From: Glycine soja | Taxonomy: Eukaryota > Streptophyta > Magnoliopsida > Fabales > Fabaceae | DNA length: 64,000 nt | Reading direction: 5' to 3' | NCBI RefSeq assembly: GCF_004193775.1 | Contig: NC_041003.1 | Coordinates: 49,032,111 to 49,096,110, forward strand | Shown here: positions 37,337-49,300 of the stretch, one piece after another | Numbering within the stretch: the stretch's first letter is position 1 | Layout: every line of letters begins with the position of its first letter | Made by a program: the position numbers and the translations under genes | Notes under the pieces: generated by a model | Told to the model about the DNA's origin: nothing | The model's input: the letters and a program-made list of their open reading frames with translations, nothing else | The model's database searches: none

Positions 37337-38133
37337 TCACCAAAGCAAAGGCCGTGACGATGGTCCAGTAGGATTGGCGGTTTCTGAAGAGTAAGGCACA
37401 AGTTCCTCAAACTTGCTCCTTCTCTTTTGGGTAGTAAAGTAGGGTGGCAATAAATTTCTGCACATAAGTAGAATAAAGGGAAGAAATGGATTCCATAACG
37501 CAGATAATATTTAAATATACCAAAGGAAGATTCAGATAGCATAAAACTATAGTTACAAATCAACAATTTTTGAGTGAATTAAGATACATATTTTTTTAGA
37601 TTCTGAATTGGACTCAATAGTGTTTCCATAGCCGGAAAGTTATGAAACTAATCTTTTAAAAGAGTAGAGTAGCATTGAAGGAGTAATTCTTCTAATCACG
37701 GATACTTTTCTATTCGCATGATAAAAAAAATCAAATCTCTACCATATACTTAAAGGGTCTAGACTAATAGCCACTTGTGTCACACCTTGTGGGAGGGAAT
37801 TAAGATACATGAATCATGCATCTTGGTTTCCTAATGGCATGGTTTTTGGCTTATTTCAAAATAACAACTTAACTCATTGATAAATATAGATTTCGTAAAT
37901 AATGTTACTTCTTTCTCACACTCCTGCAGAACCCCATATGAAACCAAAGATAGAGCCAACCGAAGCAAAATCATCCACAACTCCCTTAACCTGAAACACT
38001 CAAATAAATAGTTGCTTTCCTGATTTAGTTAGCTTACTATTCCTTGCCAACTAAAACACCAATTTACTTAAAAAAAGTCAATGGAAGAGATCGTCCTACT
38101 TTTACCTTTCACATGAATCCCATCAGATCCACT
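37337..38133 (-). CDS. Candidate 3' exons of an unrecognised minus-strand gene (or fragment)
   Basis: Three minus-strand segments look like consecutive exons. 38133-38113 (after acceptor CTGCAG, donor GTGAAA) encodes SGSDGIH; 37990-37920 (after TTTCAG, donor GTGAGA) encodes VKGVVDDFASVGSIFGFIWG then SAGV; 37457-37337 (after GTGCAG) encodes NLLPPYFTTQKRRSKFEELV and continues to a stop after SRPLLW. Reading phase closes at both junctions. I do not recognise the protein. No compatible upstream exon was found between this and the small gene at 38846-39361, so it may be a truncated gene, alternative 3' exons of the neighbour, or chance. Confidence 0.35.
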
Positions 38134-38300
38134 CTGCAGTGACAAGAGTTCCAAATAACGACCTAGCTAGTAGCATGTACTTAAGAACATGATGAAACTT
38201 AAAAAGGTGGCATAGTAGTTAGCACTAGAGTGTTATAACTACAAGCACATGAATGCACTGACTATGTCATCAACCAATTTCCATCTATCTACATAGACCT

Positions 38301-38849
38301 ATGCCATGCATTTCAGTTTCAAATATAGAACATAAGGTGAAGAATTCTTGTGAAACCACATCTTTTGTAACAAAAGAAATGCCTCAGAGTCCCTGCAGTT
38401 TCCCCTCTAGAACAAACCCACAAGCCACCCTTAAATCAAAAGATTTTGCTTTCTCCCCAACACCAACCAACAAAAGCATGCTCAAATCCACTACCCTTGA
38501 CTCAAATGACACAAAAGATAAGGCTGAATTTCCCCCAGTGGAAATAGGAACCCGAGGCACAGTTGCATCACTCATAATGCAAGAAATTCAGTACTTCAGC
38601 AGGATTGATTCAAATTCACAAAGGAATAAGTCCCCAACCACAGAGGTGAGTTCATCCATTAGTACAAGTTCTAGAACCACAATTGTATCTACAGTAGTAG
38701 AAGAAAGTACAAAGAAAAAGCGAGGAAGCAGCAAGCTTTTACCAAGTATGTGTTCTATGGTGGATGTATCAGACAATGGTAGGCCAAATGGTTCCTCAGC
38801 CTTTAGTTACAGGAACCTGAAGTCCGACATGAAAAAATTTCAGATCTAG
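38301..38849 (+). CDS. Plant-specific protein of unknown function with GTxGTVxSL motif
   Basis: A 182-aa Ser/Thr/Lys-rich, probably disordered protein. Residues about 75-95 carry VEIGTRGTVASLIMQEI followed by QYFSR, the only clearly conserved stretch. The C-terminus has SKLLPSMCSMVDVSD and ends FSYRNLKSDMKKFQI. The neighbour on the opposite strand has IKLGTTGTISSLMTREL in the same relative place and a comparable PNIVEIVDIK segment, so the two are distant paralogues of one small plant family, function unknown to me. Codon pattern and the shared motif argue for real coding. The true N-terminus is uncertain: a CATTTCAG acceptor-like site lies just inside the frame at about 38319, so an upstream exon could replace the first residues. 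Its stop overlaps the neighbour's stop. Confidence 0.65.
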   Translation: MPCISVSNIEHKVKNSCETTSFVTKEMPQSPCSFPSRTNPQATLKSKDFAFSPTPTNKSMLKSTTLDSNDTKDKAEFPPVEIGTRGTVASLIMQEIQYFSRIDSNSQRNKSPTTEVSSSISTSSRTTIVSTVVEESTKKKRGSSKLLPSMCSMVDVSDNGRPNGSSAFSYRNLKSDMKKFQI

Positions 38850-39361
38850 ATTATGCTCTCAGATAGCTTCGAAAAACCAAGCTTCTTGAGACGACTTGCC
38901 AAGGGTGTGGCCCAAGCCTTTTCTGCATTCCCACATTTTATGTCCACGATTTCAACAATGTTAGGTATCTTTTTATCATTTTTTCCCCTCTCTGGAGTTC
39001 TGACCACTGAACATTTATCAGAACCTAGCATAGGTATTCTCTGTGTATTTCTGCTATTAGTTTTTGTTTTCTGTGGCATGCCATTGCCAGGGACTCTACG
39101 GTTTGTATTTTTACTGCTTCCACTGCTACCGGCTTCAACTGATGATTTTCTTTGTTGTAGTCTTTTTTGGGTTGTACTTGTACTGCCACAGGGAACTGAA
39201 ACAGGAAGTGTTTGAGTTTTACTTCTTGTTGAAGATACCTGCTTCTTTGGTGCAGAAGAGATGTGATCCAATTCCCTTGTCATTAAGGAACTGATTGTTC
39301 CAGTGGTACCTAGCTTGATGGATCCTCCTCCCCCTTTTATACCTTCCACACTCTTAGCCAT
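38846..39361 (-). CDS. Plant-specific protein of unknown function, paralogue of the convergent neighbour
   Basis: A 171-aa basic, Ser/Thr-rich protein. It opens MAKSVEGIKGGGG and then has IKLGTTGTISSLMTREL (about 15-31). A long low-complexity middle follows (KTQTLPVS, QKRLQQRKSS, NTNRRVPGNG). The conserved-looking tail has IPNIVEIVDIKCGNAEKAWA and LASRLKKLGFSKLSESII. No membrane segment, signal peptide or enzyme motif is visible; the composition suggests a nuclear or cytosolic disordered adaptor. The 5' UTR is probably split: an acceptor (GTAACAG) lies near 39457, and a leader exon with promoter-like DNA lies near 40490-40620. Its TAG stop overlaps the TAG of the opposite-strand gene inside the palindrome TCTAGA. 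Confidence 0.7.
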   Translation of the reverse strand: MAKSVEGIKGGGGSIKLGTTGTISSLMTRELDHISSAPKKQVSSTRSKTQTLPVSVPCGSTSTTQKRLQQRKSSVEAGSSGSSKNTNRRVPGNGMPQKTKTNSRNTQRIPMLGSDKCSVVRTPERGKNDKKIPNIVEIVDIKCGNAEKAWATPLASRLKKLGFSKLSESII

Positions 39362-39540
39362 GCTTCTATTAGTAACACCTCCAATTCAAGATCCAAATGT
39401 TCCTGTCTTTGAGATGGATGTTCCCAGTAGAATTATTCAATGATCTGTTACAGTTACAAATTACAGTGATTTGAGATGTAAAGTCATAAATTCCTTACAA
39501 ATTATTTGGTTTGGTTTGTCTTCTATCAGTTCTAGAATTA

Positions 39541-39794
39541 AGACCAGTTTGGATAAATTTCTCTACAAGTACTAACCGAAAAATAAAATAAGATAAATGA
39601 ATTGAGCTTCTTTCTTACAATAAAATCAACTTATACACTTTAACTTTTCGAGAAATTAGATGATTTAACTTTCCAAAAAATTAGATGAAAGAGCTTCTAT
39701 AAAAGTTAAAGGCAAAAATTTAATTTTAATTAATGGAAGGAGCTCAATCCTTTTCCTATAAGTACTTATAGATAAATTTATCCAAACAAAGCCT
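39541..39794. mobile_element. MITE with about 33-bp terminal inverted repeats
   Basis: Left end AGACCAGTTTGGATAAATTT then CTCTACAAGTACT. The right end, reverse-complemented, is AGGCTTTGTTTGGATAAATT then TATCTATAAGTACT. It is about 254 bp, AT-rich and non-coding, with internal near-repeats of AAATTAGATGA. It lies in the probable 5' UTR intron of the minus-strand gene at 38846-39361. Related copies are at 40983-41193 and, partly, 32708. Confidence 0.7.
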
Positions 39795-40479
39795 AACTAT
39801 AGAAATAAAGAGATGTGTCATATTATGCAAGAGAAAGAGGAATGGGATGGGGAGTTACTAGATTCACTAACAAAAACATAGTTCCATTCCAGCATCAAAT
39901 CAACAACATCAGAACAGCAATTCTGAAATAATTCAAAAACATTATAGACTGTGCATCATGATTTCAAAACAAAAGAGGTACTCATAATGTACTCTCTCTT
40001 TGTATGCCATGAGACAACAACAACCACACTTCATAACTTCAGGATGAGAATGGCAACTATAATAATCTATCATGGAAGCAAGGGGAGAGAAAAAGAACTA
40101 GCCCACATAGAAAAAATTCACTACCAAATCACAATGGTTGCGATGAAGCAGAGTCAAATCTAAATCATTAACAGAACCCAGAGAAGGGTAAAAGGAATCC
40201 AACTTCACCAAAAGACAAGCTAAATCAAACTCAAGAATCATCAAATTTGAAACTTAAATAAGCATACATACACAAAGAGAGAACCAATGATTTTGTTTGA
40301 ACAAAAAGGCATTAACTTCCAATTCAATCAAATCGCCTCACTTCAAAGTGTGGCAATCTAATTCTAACAAGTAACAACTCATTACTACACGACACTGCAG
40401 AAGAAAGAAACAACATTTTAGATCCACAAAGAGAGGTAAGATCAAATAAAGGGAAAAAAAAGTTGGGTATCGTACACAT

Positions 40480-40870
40480 AGCAAGCTTATGGCTCCACAA
40501 GTATGCAAATTGCAGATTTGAAACAGACCCAACAGAGGTAGGGAGCGCTTTTGCAATCTTTTTGTGCTGAAATTCAGTGAAAGTGAAAGTTCAGAGGCAA
40601 CGAGTTTGAGAAACTGCTTCTGTTCTAGAAAAAAATCATCATATCATATCTAATCCAACAAACTTTGAGGCACAGTCTGTCTCATTTTGTAGCGTGCGCA
40701 TCCAATGCTGCGTTGATTTGACTCACAAACATCATCGTCGTGGAAAAGTTAACTTTCCCACCAAATACTCACTACTCATTATGGAGAAATCAAATCAAAT
40801 CATAATCATAATCTCAACATAAAATACTGGGTGGAAATTCCAAATGGAACGCCACTCTCTAGCACTATCT
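40480..40870 (-). promoter_or_regulatory. Leader exon and promoter region of the gene at 38846-39361
   Basis: On the minus strand this stretch has a CT-rich leader (about 40490-40620: GCTCCCTACCTCTGTTGGGTC) and upstream sequence that reappears in diverged form at 41780-42345. The leader is joined to the coding exon only by inference. A TGTGTACGATACCC end near 40470 marks the probable beginning of the intron, without a perfect donor consensus. Confidence 0.4.
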
Positions 40871-40982
40871 TTCTTTTATTACTTGATTTAATAGACAAAC
40901 TGCTAAATTAATTTGTTACAATAAGTTAGTAAATGTAGATGGAAGCATTAATGATGTTATATCCTAATTGAAATTGTAATAA

Positions 40983-41193
40983 AGTTATGTTTGAATAATT
41001 TTTTTATAAGTATTTATAAGAGAAGAAAATATAAAGGAAAAATAAATTAATTTTTTTGGTATAAGTTACTATGAAATTATGCATTTTATTTTTATAAAAA
41101 AAGAATTCATCTAAAAGTTGTGATATAGTAGTATAAATTGATCTAATTTATAACTTCAATAATTGGTTACTAAAAAATTTATCCAAAACCTAA
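40983..41193. mobile_element. Eroded MITE, same family as 39541-39794
   Basis: Left AGTTATGTTTGAATAATTTT then TTATAAGTATTTATAAG; right end AAAAATTTATCCAAAACCTAAG. It has the same terminal layout as the 39541 copy but more substitutions. It lies between the functional leader region and its orphan copy. Confidence 0.55.
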
Positions 41194-41779
41194 GTTTCAG
41201 ATCCCAAGAGAAAAGGGCAAAAAGTCAGAAAATGGGGCTGATGAGTTCACAGCACAGTGGACTATAAAAAGGATCACGTGGTTACAAACCGGCCAAGAAT
41301 ACTTACCTGCCCTCATTCCGAAGTACGCGCTCCACTCTATTCTAGTACTACAATACTATAATGTGTTTTTTATTTACTGTTACAATTTACAATGTTTTTT
41401 TACTGAAATATTAATAAAACTTTTATAAATAAAATTTATGTGATAGTAATTTTATTCTATACTAATTTTTAGAATAGAATTATACGTAATTGATTTTTTT
41501 TATTATTGAGAGCATATTTATGTTGTCATTATTTCTCTTTAAAGGTATTTATATTGTTTTATAAATATATATTTGTTTCTCATTTTCTACTCAATTAAAT
41601 ATGAGAAGAGAAGTTAATTTTCTTTTCCTTTAACTTTCTATTCTACCAAATAACTGAAAAATCATTATATATTCTATTTTATTTATTTATTTATTTCCAC
41701 TTTTCTTTAGAAACCAAACATATTGTGTTTCCTTAGGCCACGCCATTTCAAGGTCCAAACCCTACCACATGCCCTATAC

Positions 41780-42345
41780 AACAAGCTCAAGGCTCCCCAT
41801 TTGGAAATTGCAGCTTTGAAACAGACCCAAAATAATATTTTGCGCTGAAATTAACCGAAAACCAAACTTCTATTTGGAATTTTGGATAAAGGAAATGCAT
41901 GTAGTGACAAAACTTTTTATATAAAAAAATATTAACTCATGTTTTATCATAAATAACTAAAGCATATAAATTACGAGTTTTTTTTTAAATTATATATTTT
42001 TCAGTAATTATGACTTTAAAAAAATTCATTTAAATTATTTATATACATAATTATGCAGTTCAAATATACTTTTGAACTCTCCACACAATTCCTCTCGCAA
42101 TAAATATACTTAATACAACGTGTCATAAGCTCTTCAAGAACGGCATATCCAACCAGCAATTTTGACACACTCTCCGCGTCTCATTATCGAGTGCACGTCC
42201 GCTGCTATGATTTGATTCACATCATTGTGGTAGGTGTGCTAAAATTAGTTTTCCCCACCAAAAATATTCATAATTCAGTAAGAAAACTATTTCTAATCGA
42301 GAACACAAAAATAGTGGGTGGAAAACTGGAATGCCTTTAACTAGA
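41780..42345 (-). repeat. Orphan duplicate of the 40480-40870 leader/promoter region
   Basis: 41785-41870 matches 40484-40580: AAGCTnAAGGCTCCnCA, AAATTGCAG(A/C)TTTGAAACAG, ACCCAA and TTTTG(T/C)GCTGAAATT. 42125-42345 matches 40640-40860: AATCCAACnA, CTCATTnT, TGATTTGAnTCACA(A/T)CAT, AAAnTTTnCCCACCAAA and ACTGGGTGGAAA-type DNA. The two parts are separated by about 250 bp of extra AT-rich sequence. No coding exon follows it on the minus strand before the functional leader. Confidence 0.6.
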
Positions 42346-43323
42346 ATTAACTTTCTTAATCCAATAAATGGCATTTATTTTTAAATTTTTTTATTTAAAT
42401 TCAATAAAAAATGGGTAGGTGAAAGTTTGTGAAAAATAAAAATGAATGATGAGTAATAATAGAACCCACTTACGATATGTAACATGTAAATAAATAAAAA
42501 AAATTCTGGAATGGAAATAAAAGTTTACTCATTCACAAAATAATAAAGCTGAAATAGAAACTTGTGTTCTAAAAACGAGGTAATTTGCAGTACATAGATT
42601 TTATATATGATCAATTGACAAACTTTCCATCAAAGAATAACAAGGTAATTTGCTCCTGCCAGGCATGCATAACGGTTAAAGTAGGTCCATGGTCCATTCT
42701 TGTACACCATTTTTGCTCTCGTTCATAAGATAATAATTCATTTTTACAGAGTATCATAAATTCATAATTCTGCTTGATATTACTGAAATTTGTCACCGGC
42801 TATACTGATCATTTGTGCATGCAAAGTGCTCTATTTGAGCGTCCAATTGTCATTGCATGTTGTTTCTACAAAGTATATGTTTGCAACAGATCAACAGAAA
42901 TGCAGATACATTCATTTTGTAATAATTTATATACAATATTGATATTGTTTGCATCAACCAAAAACAACAAACCGGTACATGATGCAAGGCATGAAAAACC
43001 GGTATACATTCAAAATATAGAAGCAAAAAAACAAAAAACTGCTAACTAGAGAAGTAAAATGCCGAGGCCAGTAGTTTTGGCCTTTTTCTTCCTTCAAAGC
43101 AAATCGTGTTATGCTTCGGTATTACCAAAACATATCACTGGAAAATTTCCTAGGATGTCATAAACCTCTATAGAAATCAACAACCTCATATAATGATATT
43201 TTAGGCATATAAAGTTCGCATTGAAAATAGAGGCACTAGAGTAGCAGTATCTTTTGATAGCAATCACCAAGGGAACCATCTCCAAACAGTTGTCATGGAT
43301 TTTCATGTTGTATAAGGGACTAC
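42346..43323. other. Intergenic DNA and 3' flank of the polymerase gene
   Basis: No gene visible. About 43000-43323 is likely polymerase 3' UTR. The open frame at 42774-43049 has no protein-like features. Confidence 0.45.
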
Positions 43324-46300
43324 CTATTTCCCAGAGTACCAGTTTTGAGCACACTTGGCATCAACAGAGAGGTCAACTTTAAGAATATTTTTGCCGTTAA
43401 AGGGTTTGGACATGCACTCAACAACTATGGACTTCGCAACCTCAGCCGATTCCGTTGGTCCTTCCAATATGACTTCATCATGAACCTGCTTTGACATATC
43501 CAAGAATCTTAGCCAAAAAGTAGCAAGTATGGAAAAGATATCTGAACACATTCAGATTTGAAATAACCTCAATATCAGAAAATACTGATTAAAAATAATG
43601 GTTGATAGAAATTGTAACTATATATGGTTACTAATATCGTTTAATTGGTTTAGATTAAGGAAAGCGCCTCAAGTTGGCAAAATGAACTACTTGTGTGGTG
43701 GAATAATTCACCAATGGAACAAAGTTGTAATGTAACTGCAATTACATTGGTTGATAAAAAGAACTACAGCCAAGATAATGTCATTAATAATCAACAGGAA
43801 AAGAAGAAAAAAAAGGACGGACTACATAGGTATCACTTAATTTCTCCAATAATCCATACAAAATGTTTTGAGATGACAGATGCATAAATTATTGAATACA
43901 TAGTAAGCTTATAGAGTATATTAATCAGCCAAGCTCTCGTTTGCGTATTACTTAATGCTTATTCCCCCAATCCCCCTCCCAACTCAGGGCGAAAGAATGG
44001 ATAGAATTGATTGTAGATTCAAGAACCTAGAATAATGGCAAGTGAGATCAGGTGTAATTTGCACACACACTACAATTAAAGTGAGCAAGAATTTTTTTTT
44101 AAAAAAAGGAAAATATAGGGGGCACTAAATTACCTGTAGAAGTAACTTCCACCCAAGCTCCTTCAACCGTTTATTCTTGGAAATTTGCAACATAGCACAC
44201 ATGGCAACATCAGCTGCACTACCCTGTTGAATTCTACAAATCAGAAACCCAAAAAGAAAGGTATGCATGTGGGAATGGGCCACGTAGTAATGGCATCTCA
44301 ACAGAAAGCATTGTGCTATTATGAGTCAGAGTGAATCTTCAACATTTCAGACAGCATGATAGGGCTTTAAAGGACAAAGTAATGTGTTTATTTTAAGAAA
44401 TCATGTAACCACAAGCCATTATCCAATGGTTAAGATTAGCTCATACCACTGCACAAGGGCCTATTTACAAATTTACAATCTCCCCATTCACAGGTAGCAT
44501 GATGCATGAACAGCAATGAATAGTTTCTAGTAAATGTAATTTCTGTCAATCTCACAATTGAATCATAATTAGTTATAAGTAATGATGGTGTAAACGCTAA
44601 CTTTAGATAAATCAGACATTATCAGTATATTTAATTAAATAGTAAATAATTTCTTATATTTTCAGAAGTAAATATATTTATATTTATCTTTACATTTACA
44701 AACTAATGGAATATATTTACAAATTCTATGGGCATTGTCATAAACCAACAATCCCAAAAGCTATAAGTTGTTAGGTAAAGACACTTGAATGACTTAATAT
44801 TATATTGCTAACAGGCACAATATATGTAAAGGAAAAATAATTTCACCCAATAATGGATTTCAAGAAAGGAGATTCCAGATAGGGAAAAGTACTAACTAGA
44901 CTAATACAAGATAACACTATTGTAAGGTTAATACTATCAAACTCTATTATTCACAGCTCTATCTGGACTATCATTTCAATATGAAGTTTGGAATATGATA
45001 TTTTACAAGTGGGCTTTGAAAATATGATCTTATCATTCATTGTTCTTAAAAGGGAAAAGTTCCAAACTAGACAAGAATCACAAGTTAAATAATTCAGTAC
45101 ATATTTTATTTACTAACTTGAGAGTGTAAAGACAGTTTGATAGATGAGGGAGGGAGACACAGTATTGATTTGTTTATTAGAAAGAGCTAAGGACCTGCAC
45201 TGGAGTATTAATAGCAGCTCGCTCAATATGACCTTTTTGATAGGTGTTAGCTTGGGCCATCAAAGGGAACCGCCGAGCTCGCCCTAGCAATGTGTAAACA
45301 CAATGTAACACACGAGCTTCCTTTTTACGCTCCTCTTGCCATTGCAAAACCTCTTTTCTATCATTGTACCAAAGGTCAACTGTTTTCTTAGCTTCTTTCA
45401 CAGAAACCTGAGAGTGAACAATCAAATAATAAATCATGGGCACTTGTCACCTTTGTAAATCCCTCATAATGAGTAAAAGTTCAGGGTACCTTCCAATCCT
45501 TGGAAAGCCCCACAGGAGTCTTCCCATATGCAATTGAGAAGTTAAGCATTTTAGCTTTTCTTCTTTCAGAAGCAAAGGCATCCTGACATGGAAGGGAAAC
45601 ATAAACCAAAATCAAATTATGAAACGGATGGTTATAAGTTATAAATGTAAACTGCTAAAACAGGCTTTTTTTTATATCTTGAGGGAAGGGCATCAAATAA
45701 CGTTAAACTGCTAAAACAAGCTTATTAATGCTTGGTGTATTTTGATTTACTTCTATTAATATACACAAACATTATTAAACACATTATATATCCAAAAACT
45801 AAATGAATACTCATAATTTTGAAGTCCGTCACAAATAAACTGTAATCCTTCTACTACCACAGCAACGCACTATGTTTTCCCCCTCAGCATTCTAATGTGC
45901 AGTAGCTGTCCTTTAATACTATTGGAAAGTTCATAAGTTATTTTATTTGTTCTGATTTTTAATAAAGTAAACTTATTGTATTTGCAGTTGATGGATCTGG
46001 TTCCAATCAGAACAAGGATTAGTGCTTCCTCATCCACTGCCAGCACTCTGGTGCTCACTGTATTTGACATCATCAGCTACAAGAAATACCAAACTAAAGA
46101 CACTTTGTCTTACTACTATCAGCAGACAGTTACCTTCAAAAGAGGAACAGGGGGTTTATCTTCACCAGGCTGAGGATGCCACTCCAGAAGCACTTCCTTT
46201 TTCTCAACTGCTTCACGAATATGTGGGTACATATTCATTGCAGTCCTTGAATGGAAATCTCCACCAGCTTCAAAAGCTTCCAACATGCTCTTACAGTCCG

Positions 46301-49300
46301 CGAGGTGTGCCAGAATCCTAAGTTCCAGCTGTAACAATACAGAAGGCAGTTAACAGAATGAAATTTCTTGAAAAATAGTTCAGTTAGATAGACAATATAG
46401 ACTATTAACCTGTCCATAATCAGCAACTATAAGAGAATTCCCAGGTGCAGCAATGAATGCTTGACGGATTTTGTATCGGTCCTTTTCCAGAGCAGGTTGA
46501 TTCTAATTCATGAAGTGTATGTGTTAGGTTCTAAATCGTTTTGAAAGTCTGATTAAATCTAGTATATGTATTACTCACATATGAATGTCAAAATACAAAT
46601 TGAAAATGAATGAGATGCATTGTGCAGTCCAAATTTAGGATCCAAATAATTGAAATGAAGAAACAGAAAAGGCATCAAGATCAAGTAGACATCAAATAAT
46701 TACATAAATGTGTATAGCAATTAGCAAGGTTGTGATTAGTCCAAAAAAAACTAATTTTAATCAGGTATTTTTAACTAGGAATAAATGAATACAAAAGAAT
46801 GTACATTTGAGCAGAGATGTCAAGAACTGACTCTTGACCTTGAGACATTTGTTAGATGGAGGCCTAAAAAGGGTTTTATATTTTTAACACGCTACCTCAC
46901 AAGAATAATTCAGATTTGAAACACAAATAATCCACAGACCTATTTCACCTTCTGCTGATTTTTTTGCCAAAATTTAGTTAAGAAAAACAGAAGCAAAAAG
47001 ATAGAGTGGAGGTCCAAAAGGGACTTATATATCTAATATTCAGACACCCTACTAAAAGGAGAAGCTACATTTTAGAAAAAAGCAAAATGATAAAGCCATC
47101 TACTAAGAGTTTAGCATCAATGAAAGTGTATGACACCAATTAGTGAACATGCAAGCACACAGATGAAGGTTAATGGTCAAATCTCAAACGTATAGCAATT
47201 AAAAAAAATTCAAGTTCACAACAACTACTATTAAAATGAAAATTCCTAATCAAAATCATTAGAAAATTCTGATAAATCTAATTAGAATAACCTGCAGATT
47301 TGGCCTTCTTGCTGACAAGCGTCCAGTCTCTGTGTTGATATTTAAGGAACAATGAACACGGAGATCTTTTCCTGATATATTATGTCCCTGACAAAGAGAA
47401 ACTGCAGCTATTATAGAGCACATATAAAGAGCTTCAGTGTAAAAATACGAATATTTACTAAAAGTTCTAAAATGTAAGTGGTGGCAGTGTGGCACAATAA
47501 GCATCCAAAAAATTAGCTTAAACTCAGATAAGGAAATAATTTCTCTAGCCATATCCAAGCAGTGGGAGGACTTAGTATTGACCTTCTCCAATGAGTATTT
47601 TAAAAGATCAAGGTATGAGTTGTCAAGCATCTCATTGACTGATGTTTATATGATAACTATAAGTCTAAAAATATCCTTTTTAGGGAAAAAATAGAAAACA
47701 TCATCAATTTATTACAGACAATATGTATTGTATGGAAGTTTGTATACTAGTTTCAAAATAAAAGAGATTTCAAGCAAGCTCAAGAAAGTTCATATAGCAA
47801 ACCAAACAATAAAAAATACCTGCAGGGGAAGGATGAAGTTGGAGATCAAAGAGTTGATTGAACAGACTTGACATAAAGCAGCAATTGCATGGCAGGCTTC
47901 TCTCCCTTCTTCCTCTGTTGGAAAAGCTGCATAGGCTGTCCCATATGCAGATTTATCAATTTTTACAGATGCAACTTGACTTTGAGAAGGATTTTCATCT
48001 TCATCATCAAGATCATCCAAGTTACAATCCTCATCAAAAAAGTCATAATCAGCGGAAATACTTCCAGCCAGGGCCTTTAAAGCATCACCACTAACTGACG
48101 GCCAACCAGTTGCTGTGTACATCTCAGTCTCCAGGTTATAACCTAGGCTCGTCAACTTTATATCACGAAATTTTTTTGGAGCCTTCTTGCCTTCTTCAAT
48201 CACATTATCAACATTGGGAATTTTGAATATTCGTTCAGTTGGAAGTGTCTGACTGGAGTCCTTTCTGTAATGAAGAATGTGACAAGTGAAAATGAAAGTT
48301 TTACCTCCATCTATATTCTTCAGCTACTTTGTTGTAAACACAAAAGTTCATAGATATCAAGGTAGGTACCAGCAGTAGTACCGTCATTCATGAATATCAT
48401 AAGTATTCAGGCTTTGAGTAGCAAATCATTAATTTATTAATATTGAAATAAATGCTACATGTAAGATTTAAACAATGCACACCTGTTCACGATGCCACCA
48501 AAAAGCAGCTGGCGCAACTGTGAATCACTTCCCACATTCATATATTGGGCATCAGGGCAATACCTAGTGGCCCATTTGCGGAATCTATTAACAGCTACCT
48601 CTTGCTCTGCTTTGGCCACCTTTTCTATGCTTTCGAGATAAGCCCGATCAACTAGCATTCCCTCAGATTCCATCATGACTAGAAGCTCACCAAATGGTCG
48701 CCAATATTCATTGTAGAAATCATACATGGTTTTCCCATAAACTGGCAGGCCATCAAATTTCCAGGGCATGTCTGAAAGATGGCTCTTTAGGCTCTCATAC
48801 AGCTTCAAAGTGCTGCTAGCATCTAAGGCAGAATAGCATATCCAAGGTATACGCTCCTCTCTCTGTAGCTCTTCAACAGGAGCAATGATACTTGTTTTAC
48901 CCTCAGATCCATCCTTTTTCAATTTTTTCTTACTAAATATAGTTTTCATTGACACCTTACCAGTCAAATCCTTTTCATGGTTCAGCTGAGCCCTAGACAT
49001 GACCCTTCTGTCACCAGTAAGTCCTTCAAGAGAATAACCCCCATCCAAATGTCTTGAAGAATCCCATAATCGTGCCATGTGCATTGTATCAGCATGAAAT
49101 CCAGAAACTTTGAATCCATAATTCTCTATAACATGACAGTCAAAGCTATAATTATGCCAGACCTACAGAATGCACCAGTGAATCGGTTATTTCAAATATG
49201 GATTGTAATCCCTGGTCATGAGCATAGACAAACCCAGGAATTTAATGCCAATATGATTTTATAAAAGATAGATTTAATTTTCCATTACAACAAGATAAGA

